DNA of 46,520 bases, taken from assembly GCF_013385825.1 (NCBI RefSeq), contig NZ_JACAPG010000029.1:1-46520 (forward strand), read 5' to 3'. Each line of letters begins with the position of its first letter. Within the stretch, counting starts at the first letter, position 1. This document shows, in pieces, positions 40,716-46,520 of the stretch. The notes under the pieces are model-generated. The model was given only the letters and a program-made list of their open reading frames with translations. It had not been told where the DNA came from and did no database searches. Both the position numbers and the translations under genes were made by a program. Source of the stretch: Pseudomonas reactans (GTDB lineage: Bacteria > Pseudomonadota > Gammaproteobacteria > Pseudomonadales > Pseudomonadaceae).

Positions 40716-43700
40716 TCAGGCTATTTTCGGGCCTGAGCCACCCGGTGGATGAGGCTGCGGTCTTTCCGGCGGGGCATCGGTGGGTAGACTCTTCGGTTTC
40801 TCGTTGGGATCTTTGTAATCCTTGTGCAAGCCCCCATCCAGCCGGTTGCTCGACGAACCGCCTTTTTGCGGGGTCTCGTCGAAGTGTTCCCATTCCGACT
40901 GTTGGAAACGGAAGATGCTGTCATCGGTCGGCGCGTCACGGCCACCGTAATGGTGGATCTCGTAGTGGGCGTATTCGACTTTGTCAGCCCAGTTGTCCTG
41001 CAATAGACCGTCTCCGGCCAGGTCGCGGTACCAGTCGTTTTCCTTTTCGGTCGCCTTCTGCTTTTTGTTGTGGTCGACGAAGTAGCCAATGATCCCGCCG
41101 ACCACCGCCAGCACCACACCCACCAGGAACAACGGCCCGGTCAACGCCGCCGCCGTGCCCGCGCCAAACAGCGCCGCAGCTCCGAGCACGCCCGCCGAGG
41201 CACCGAATGCACCGCCGGCCACTTGCAGGCCACCGGCCGCCTGGGCCAGGGGATCCTTATCCTTCACGCCGCTCTTGATCGCCAGCGCGCCCAACACGAT
41301 GTCGGCAAAGCCGCCGGCAATGTCCGTGGCCGGGCCGAGCACCTTGATCACGGAACCGGCGATCTTCGCCGATTTGGACGCGCCCAGCTTGGCCGCACCG
41401 GCAGCCGCCAGGCCGTCATCCAGGTGCGTGGCCAAGCCTTCGGTGGCCTCGGTGACGGCCTTGTCGCCGTCGCCGAACATCTTGGCGATGCCGTCGTACT
41501 GGCTGTCCGGTACGGCATCGAGGGCGGTGGCGATCTTGGATTTGACCTCGGAGGGCAACTCGCTGACGCGGAACTCGAAGTTCGGCTCCTGCATGCCGGC
41601 CTTGCCCCAGATTTCCGGCAGGGTCTTGTCCAGCCCCAGGAAGTCCACCAGCCCACCTTTGCCCAGGGCTTCACCGATCTTGTCGCCCAGGCGCACGAAG
41701 TGGCTGGAGCCGCCAGCAAAGCTCAGGAAGTCCTTGGCGATGGTCATGCGTTGCGCCGGGGTTTCACCGAGCTTGCCGCCTTTGCCCACCAGTTGGTAAA
41801 TCCCGGAGAACAGACTCACACCGGCACCCAGGGAACCGAGAATGCCCTTGCTGTTGAGGGTGTTGAACACCTCGCCGAGCATGCCGCGATCGGCCACCGG
41901 GATATAGGGTTTGCTCAAGGCGGTTTTCAGGTCGGCTTCGCTGATCGCGCCGTTTTTCTGGTAGGCGGCGCCCAGTTCTTCCAAGGCCTTGGTGACGGCG
42001 GCGGATTTTTCCTTGCCTTGCAGGCCTTCGTTGAGGAATTTTTCCAGGGTTTCCTGGGTACGGCGCGGCAAGTCCAGCACGTTGCCCTTGAGCACGCCTT
42101 TGAGCAGGCCAAACAGGTCCTTGGTCGCCAGTTCCTTGTTCTCGTCGGAGATCTTGCTTGGGTCCGACAGGATCGCATTGAGGTCGGTGGTCAAACCATC
42201 GGCCTGGATATTCTGCGCAGCTTTGCTCGCGGCTTCCGGGTCGAACAGCGACAACGACGTCAGGGTGTCGCTGAGGTCTTTTTGCGCCTCAAAGGTCTTG
42301 CCCTGGCTCTGCAGGTCCTTGAGGTACAGCACGTAATCCGGGTTGGCGGTGAGGTCCAGCAGCTTCTGCTTGATCTCGTCCTTGTTCGGCAGCTTGTTGA
42401 TCGCCTCGTCCATTTTCGACTTGTAGTCAGCCTGCACGGTCGGGTCGTTGAACAGCTCGCCGATCTGCTTTTGCACGGCCTTGCCGTCGATGATGTCGTG
42501 CATGTCGGCCGAGGTCAGCTCGGTCTGCTTGTCATCGAACTCGCGCCAGGTGGTGTTGAACGGGCGCTTGGCCTCTTCGTAGCCGGTGATGCCGTGGCCG
42601 TTCTGATAGGCCGCCTGGGCTTCGAGGGCGCGAACCAGCTTGGCGCGCGGATCGTCCTTGGGGATCGAGCCGTTTTTCACGCCTTCGCGGTAGGTGTCGA
42701 TCAGTTGGGTGGTGGCCAATTCGCTGACGCTGAGGGTGGGCGACTTGTCGTCCTTCTCATCGGCATGCACGCCCGTGTCGAGGTTCAGCACATCCAGCTC
42801 ATCGGCCTTGGGCAGGTTGTGCTTGGCGCGGGTGTCGTCCACCGAGCTGGCGCTCCAGGCTTCCCATTTTGCCGCCACATCGTCATAGAGCTGCGGGCTG
42901 AGTTCCTTGGAGACGATGACCTTGCCTTCGCTGGTCTCGTAGCGGATCAGGCCGTCGCCCAGTTCATCCGGGGAGCCAAAGGTGATGTCGGTGTTCTTCA
43001 GGAAGTCATTCGGCCCGGCCAGCTTGTAGCCTTCGCCTTCGCTGGTGTGGATCTTGGCCCAGGTGTCATTGGCGGTGGCGACACTCTTGAACAGCTCGGG
43101 GCTGACGTCGGCCGACACCACGACCTTGGTGCCGTCATGCAGTTCATAGGTGAGGATGTTGTCTTTCTGATCGTTGTTCCAGTTGAAATTCTTGTAGTCG
43201 TTGAGGCCCGGCACTGGTGTATTGGCGTCGGCCAGCACCGCGCCGTTATTCAGCTCGCCTTCAACCACGGCCTTCTTGCCGGGGTCGGTATAGACCTCAT
43301 GCAGGCCGGCCAGGTAATCGAACAGCTTGGGGTTGTCGTCGCGGGCCACCACCATCTTCTGGCCGTTGCTTTCGAAGCGGATCAGGCCTGGGCCGACTTC
43401 ATCGACCGGGCCAACCGCCGTGCCGCCGTAGGGTGGCCACACTTCATTGTCGCTGGCGCGCTTGTAGCCGGCGTCTTCACTGGTGGACAGGCCGGTGAAG
43501 CTGGCATAGGCGTCCTTGGCTTTCTGGAACGCCTCGGGGTTGTCGCGCTGGCTGATGACAACCTTGGTGCCGTCCTGGGTCTCGTAGCGGATCACGCCTG
43601 GCCCGGTTTCATCCGGTGGGCCGAGGGATTTGTAGTCGGCGAGTTTCGCCGGGGCGCTGCCGTCGGCGCCGAGGCTCTGGTAGCCGGCATTCTGGCTGGC

Positions 43701-44066
43701 GACCACGCCGGAGAGGGATTTGAAGTCGGTACTGACCTGCTTGAACAGCTCGGGGCTGTCCTGTTCGCTGACGATGACTTTCTTGCCGTCCTGGGTCTCA
43801 TAACGAATCAACCCCGGGCCGACTTCATCGGGCGGGCCGATGGCCTTGTAGTCGGCCAGTGCCGGCGGTGGCGTTGCGTCCTTGGCGGCCAACTCATAGC
43901 CGTCCTTCTTGCTGGCATCCAACCCGGACGGCGTCTTGTCGTGGGCCTCTACCTTCTTGTTATTGGCGCTGTTCTTGAGCAGCACATGGAACTGCGCGCC
44001 GGACTTGGGCGGCGTGCGGGGAAGGGCTTTGGGGTCGGACGAGCGATCGAGGGGCTGGGTCGTCAT
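40716..44066 (-). CDS. Large repeat protein with hydrophobic C-terminal region, unknown function
   Basis: A 1116-residue protein that I do not recognise with confidence. Residues 56-404 hold five degenerate repeats of about 60-73 residues built on (I/L)GPPDE.GPGLIRYETQDG.KVIVS...SPELF. Residues 405-850 are mostly helical, charged and rich in Asp/Lys/Leu. Residues 900-997 carry long Gly/Ala-rich hydrophobic stretches ending GIIGYFVDHNKK, able to form membrane hairpins. The last 119 residues are polar and end Pro-rich. There is no Sec signal peptide; the N-terminus is Ser/Pro/Lys-rich. AGGAG precedes the ATG. The layout (polar N-terminus, repeats, hydrophobic hairpin) recalls type III translocator-like (HrpK) or pore-forming secreted proteins, but this is only resemblance. 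It follows the PatB gene by 87 bases. Confidence 0.7.
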   Translation of the reverse strand: MTTQPLDRSSDPKALPRTPPKSGAQFHVLLKNSANNKKVEAHDKTPSGLDASKKDGYELAAKDATPPPALADYKAIGPPDEVGPGLIRYETQDGKKVIVSEQDSPELFKQVSTDFKSLSGVVASQNAGYQSLGADGSAPAKLADYKSLGPPDETGPGVIRYETQDGTKVVISQRDNPEAFQKAKDAYASFTGLSTSEDAGYKRASDNEVWPPYGGTAVGPVDEVGPGLIRFESNGQKMVVARDDNPKLFDYLAGLHEVYTDPGKKAVVEGELNNGAVLADANTPVPGLNDYKNFNWNNDQKDNILTYELHDGTKVVVSADVSPELFKSVATANDTWAKIHTSEGEGYKLAGPNDFLKNTDITFGSPDELGDGLIRYETSEGKVIVSKELSPQLYDDVAAKWEAWSASSVDDTRAKHNLPKADELDVLNLDTGVHADEKDDKSPTLSVSELATTQLIDTYREGVKNGSIPKDDPRAKLVRALEAQAAYQNGHGITGYEEAKRPFNTTWREFDDKQTELTSADMHDIIDGKAVQKQIGELFNDPTVQADYKSKMDEAINKLPNKDEIKQKLLDLTANPDYVLYLKDLQSQGKTFEAQKDLSDTLTSLSLFDPEAASKAAQNIQADGLTTDLNAILSDPSKISDENKELATKDLFGLLKGVLKGNVLDLPRRTQETLEKFLNEGLQGKEKSAAVTKALEELGAAYQKNGAISEADLKTALSKPYIPVADRGMLGEVFNTLNSKGILGSLGAGVSLFSGIYQLVGKGGKLGETPAQRMTIAKDFLSFAGGSSHFVRLGDKIGEALGKGGLVDFLGLDKTLPEIWGKAGMQEPNFEFRVSELPSEVKSKIATALDAVPDSQYDGIAKMFGDGDKAVTEATEGLATHLDDGLAAAGAAKLGASKSAKIAGSVIKVLGPATDIAGGFADIVLGALAIKSGVKDKDPLAQAAGGLQVAGGAFGASAGVLGAAALFGAGTAAALTGPLFLVGVVLAVVGGIIGYFVDHNKKQKATEKENDWYRDLAGDGLLQDNWADKVEYAHYEIHHYGGRDAPTDDSIFRFQQSEWEHFDETPQKGGSSSNRLDGGLHKDYKDPNEKPKSLPTDAPPERPQPHPPGGSGPKIA

Positions 44067-44153
44067 GCCATGGAACTCCTGCTGTAGCCGGTTGTGGCGG
44101 TCGGCAAAAACAGTAACAGCAGGGGTTCGGCACTCGTTGCGAAAAGTTGTGAA

Positions 44154-45305
44154 TTAGGCCTGACGGTTGCGCAGCGCGCGCTCCATGCGCTGCAGGCCTT
44201 CTTCCAGCATGGCCCGTGGGCAGCCGAAATTCAGACGCACGAATTGCTGGCTGTCGTCACCAAACTCGATCCCGGCGCTCAAGCCGACCTTGGCCTGTTC
44301 CAGGAAAAACTGCTGTGGGTCATCCAGGCCCAGGGCGCTGCAATCCAGCCAGGCCAGGTAGGTGCCTTGTGGCGCGTGCATCACCACGCCAGGCAGGCGG
44401 GTTTGCACGGTGTCGAGCAGGTAGTCACGGTTGCTTTGCAGGTACTGCACTAGGGCGTCGAGCCAATCACCGCACTGGCTGTAGGCCGCCCGGGTGGCTT
44501 CCAGGCCCAGCGGGCTGACGCTGTCGACCATGCCGCAACGAGCATTGTTGAAGCGCTCGCGGATCTCGGCGTTCTGGATCACCGCAAAGCAGGTCTTCAA
44601 GCCAGCGACGTTGTAGGCCTTGCTCGCCGACATCAGGGTAATGGTGCGCTGGGCGATCTCGGGGCCGAGGCTGGCGGTGGGGATGTGGCGGCGGCCGTCG
44701 AAGCACAGTTCGGCGTGGATCTCGTCGGAGATGATCAGCGCGCCGTGGTCCAGGCAGGCGTTGGCCACGGCCAGCAGTTCTTCGCGGGGGAAGACTTTGC
44801 CGATGGGGTTATGCGGGTTGCTCAGCAACAGGGCGCCAGCGCCGGTCAGCGCCTGGCGCATCGCAGGCATTGGCGTGAGGTATTCGCCGTTGATCAGCTT
44901 GAAGGGCACTTCGATGCGCGGCAGGTTCCAGTTGCCCGGTGCCAGACGGATCGGCCGGTAGTTGGGGGTTTGCAGCACCACAGGCTGGCCCGGCTGGACA
45001 AATGCGTGCAGCGCCATATTGAAGCCGGGCTCGACGCCGGGCAGGAACAGCAGCTCATCCGGTTGCACGCGCCAGGCGTACTTGGCCCAAAGGTCGGCGA
45101 TGATTGCCTCGCGCACATCCGGCCCGGCGACGCTGTAGCCCAGCACCTGCTGGTCGAGGCGCGCGTGCAGGGCTTGCAGGACGGCGGGCGGGGCGGCGAT
45201 GTCCATGTCGGCGATCCACATCGGCAACACGTCTTGCGGGTAACGGTTCCACTTGGTGCTGCCGGTGCCGAGGCGGGGGTGGATAGTGTCGAAATCAAAG
45301 CTCAT
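44154..45305 (-). CDS. PatB/MalY-type C-S lyase (PLP-dependent)
   Basis: A 383-residue fold-type I PLP enzyme of the PatB/MalY branch (cystathionine beta-lyase activity). It has NPHNPIG (163-169), the PLP-contacting Asp in ISDEIHAEL (Asp194) and the Schiff-base Lys in SASKAYNVAGLK (Lys229). It breaks C-S bonds of cystathionine or other cysteine conjugates to thiol, pyruvate and ammonia. The ribosome site is weak. A hairpin lies just upstream. It fits the sulfur theme of the window but has normal Met/Cys content and no sigma-54 site, so it may be housekeeping. Confidence 0.88.
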   Translation of the reverse strand: MSFDFDTIHPRLGTGSTKWNRYPQDVLPMWIADMDIAAPPAVLQALHARLDQQVLGYSVAGPDVREAIIADLWAKYAWRVQPDELLFLPGVEPGFNMALHAFVQPGQPVVLQTPNYRPIRLAPGNWNLPRIEVPFKLINGEYLTPMPAMRQALTGAGALLLSNPHNPIGKVFPREELLAVANACLDHGALIISDEIHAELCFDGRRHIPTASLGPEIAQRTITLMSASKAYNVAGLKTCFAVIQNAEIRERFNNARCGMVDSVSPLGLEATRAAYSQCGDWLDALVQYLQSNRDYLLDTVQTRLPGVVMHAPQGTYLAWLDCSALGLDDPQQFFLEQAKVGLSAGIEFGDDSQQFVRLNFGCPRAMLEEGLQRMERALRNRQA

Positions 45306-45336
45306 GGGGGGCTCGTATCAGGAAGTCAGGCGCAAG

Positions 45337-45360
45337 AATGGCGCTGATTCTAGCGCCATT
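45337..45360. terminator. Hairpin between azoreductase and C-S lyase genes
   Basis: A perfect nine-base stem (AATGGCGCT, loop GATTCT, AGCGCCATT) is followed on the plus strand by ATTTTTAT and flanked by A-rich sequence on the other side. It starts a few bases after the azoreductase stop, so it should terminate that transcript. It also lies about 30 bases before the C-S lyase start. Confidence 0.65.
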
Positions 45361-45364
45361 ATTT

Positions 45365-45958
45365 TTATAGGCCAGAGCTGATTGCCACCGCGAGTTGCCG
45401 GTGCGCCTGTTCCAAGGCGCGGTTGACCGCTTCTTCACCGCGCACCATGGCCGGCAGGTAGACGAAATCCACCGAGTGGATACCTACCGTCGACAGGATG
45501 GCGCTCATGTACGGCGTCAGAAAGTCCGGCTCATGGCCCTTGCGGGCGTTTCCTGAACTGACCAGGACAAAGGTGCGCCGGTCCTGCAGCAAGCCGACTT
45601 TGGCGAACTGTTCATTCACCGTAAAACTGCGCTGGATGCGCACCACATGGTCGATCCAAGCCTTGAGCGCTGCCGGCACGGTGAAATTATGCACGGGGGT
45701 GCACAGGATCAGCAGGTCACAGGCTTCCAATTCGACGATCAACTGTTCCGAGAGTGCCGTGGCGCTGCTGGTGATTGCGCCGGGGGTGGTCAGCGCGTTG
45801 GCATATTCACGGGTCAAGGGCGGCAGTGCCTGGCCGCCGTAGTCACGCTCGGTCACCTCGGCGTCGGGGACCAGGTCGCGCAACAAGGCGCGGGCCAGTT
45901 TGAAGGTTTGCGCGGCCTTGCCGTGGGGGCTGAAACTGAGGAGCAGGGCGCTGGTCAT
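45365..45958 (-). CDS. AzoR-like FMN-dependent NAD(P)H oxidoreductase
   Basis: A 197-residue flavodoxin-fold protein of the AzoR (acyl carrier protein phosphodiesterase/NADH azoreductase) family. The flavin contacts are in LLILCTPVHNFTVPAALKAW (about residues 82-101; APMYNF-type motif in AzoR) and the SSGNARKG block. Reduces quinones or azo compounds with NAD(P)H. It overlaps the GNAT gene by ATGA. It is the only flavin reductase-like gene near the sulfur set, but a role in supplying FMNH2 is speculative. Confidence 0.82.
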   Translation of the reverse strand: MTSALLLSFSPHGKAAQTFKLARALLRDLVPDAEVTERDYGGQALPPLTREYANALTTPGAITSSATALSEQLIVELEACDLLILCTPVHNFTVPAALKAWIDHVVRIQRSFTVNEQFAKVGLLQDRRTFVLVSSGNARKGHEPDFLTPYMSAILSTVGIHSVDFVYLPAMVRGEEAVNRALEQAHRQLAVAISSGL

Positions 45959-46395
45959 TGGCTCAGGTCCTGGGAAAAGTGCATGCCCAGGGGCAACAGG
46001 CCCTGGCGGAAATAGAAGCGCTGGGCCAGGGCCATGTGCATGCCGGTGTCCAGTACCAGCCAGCGGTAGCCTCGGGCGCGGGTTTCTTCGCGTACGCGGT
46101 CCAGCAGGTGTTCGCCCAGGCGGCGCCTTTGTTGCGTGGCGTCTACGACCAGGTCGTCTACGTAGATGAAGCGGCCATACAGGGTGTTTTCGGTTAGCCG
46201 ATAGCCGGCCAGGCCGATTACCTTGCCGTGCTCTTTTGCTGCCAGCAGGTGGTAGCCGTTTTGCCGTTGGCGCTGGATTTGTTCGGCGAATGCTGGGGCG
46301 TCGGTGAGGTGGGGGCGTAGTTGGTGCATGACTGGGAAGCTGGCGATGAGGTCGGCCTTGGATTCCAGGTGGGTGAGTTCGATGTGGTCATTCAT
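45955..46395 (-). CDS. GNAT-family N-acetyltransferase
   Basis: A 146-residue GNAT acetyltransferase. The acetyl-CoA site is the QQRRRLGEHLLDRV segment (Q/RxxGxG/A-like, about residues 88-101), following the beta-strand YVDDLVVD. Substrate unknown. It is followed by and overlaps the azoreductase gene, so both are co-transcribed. Confidence 0.85.
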   Translation of the reverse strand: MNDHIELTHLESKADLIASFPVMHQLRPHLTDAPAFAEQIQRQRQNGYHLLAAKEHGKVIGLAGYRLTENTLYGRFIYVDDLVVDATQQRRRLGEHLLDRVREETRARGYRWLVLDTGMHMALAQRFYFRQGLLPLGMHFSQDLSQ

Positions 46396-46520
46396 GGTGG
46401 GGGCTTTGTGTGGTTAGGGGTATGCCATTGTTGTGGGTATGGCTGAGGTGGGACAGGGGCATGATTGGACATGTGGGTTGGGGCATATCCGTTATTTAGG
46501 TAACGGCTGGTATTGGTTCC
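46396..46520 (+). repeat. Gene-free end; Pseudomonas intergenic repeat, right copy (partial)
   Basis: No gene is seen. The last 40 bases (about 46481-46520) read GCATATCCGTTATTTAGG and on to TATTGGTTCC, matching the minus-strand reading of the left end of the window. The copy is cut by the window edge. The rest is GC- and GT-rich leader of the acetyltransferase gene. Confidence 0.65.

Noticed and set aside
41070..44087. A 1005-codon open frame antisense to the large repeat protein, and similar long antisense frames (131-1183, 5761-7173, 7242-8639, 30058-31482)
   Set aside because: They mirror real genes in a GC-rich genome, have no ribosome sites or recognisable domains, and the opposite strands encode clear families.
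44067..44153. Possible hrp box before the large repeat protein
   Set aside because: A GAACC and a CCACAA occur on the right strand, but the spacing is about 26 bases instead of 15-16 and the first element is incomplete.
1..46520. CRISPR arrays, tRNA or rRNA genes, prophage or conjugative modules
   Set aside because: I saw no regularly spaced direct repeats, no tRNA-like cloverleaf and no integrase, capsid or mobilisation genes; the RAYT is the only mobile-type gene.

Overview
The window looks like chromosomal DNA of a Pseudomonas, most likely the P. fluorescens group. The grounds are high-GC codon use, many intergenic REP hairpins with the core GAGCCGGCTTGCCGGCGAT, a REP-associated tyrosine transposase, and gene families typical of that genus (OprB porin, SfnR-type activator, FecI/FecR, Ssu-type importers). 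I found no rRNA, tRNA, CRISPR array, phage module or conventional insertion sequence.

Layout. 1-3752: an inward-facing repeat, then a heterodimeric ABC exporter (minus strand). 3804-25440: an organosulfur-scavenging region. It holds two long convergent operons that meet at the REP/RAYT unit (13637-14403). The plus-strand operon (5329-13636) encodes a DszB-like desulfinase, a class II aldolase, an SsuD-like monooxygenase, a Tat-type lipoprotein binding protein, two permeases and a double ATPase. Divergent from it is a DszC-like flavin monooxygenase (3804-5036). The minus-strand operon (23304 down to 14404) encodes a TauA-like binding protein, a secreted lipase-like hydrolase, an SsuD-like monooxygenase, a second Tat lipoprotein, a TonB-dependent receptor and a third SsuD-like monooxygenase. 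A sigma-54 activator of SfnR type follows at 23707. 25437-34804: an L-rhamnose catabolic operon (MFS transporter, rhamnonate dehydratase, KDR aldolase, aldehyde dehydrogenase, lactonase, mutarotase, RhaT, rhamnose dehydrogenase, then an OprB porin), with a divergent LysR regulator (34921-35862). 35954-37389: an ECF sigma/anti-sigma pair without a local receptor. 37565-40600: a second sulfonate-type ABC importer with a divergent SsuF-like molbindin. 40716-46395: a 1116-residue repeat protein of unknown function, a PatB-type C-S lyase, an AzoR-like flavoprotein and a GNAT acetyltransferase. The window ends in the same repeat family as it starts, in inverted orientation.

How it fits together. 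Four -24/-12 (sigma-54) promoter matches lie upstream of sulfur genes: 5096-5110 (-), 5271-5286 (+), 23446-23460 (-) and 40155-40169 (-). TGCTG/CTGTTG dyads sit at enhancer distance from them, and the only sigma-54 activator in the window is the SfnR-like protein. Several proteins of these operons are almost devoid of Met and Cys, as expected of proteins made under sulfur starvation. The likely logic is outer-membrane uptake (TonB receptor), periplasmic capture (three classes of binding protein), inner-membrane import, then flavin-dependent oxygenation and desulfination to sulfite. The substrate is not visible from sequence. The most notable element is the DszB/DszC-like pair: a candidate 4S-type desulfination route built with SsuD-type rather than DszA-type monooxygenases.
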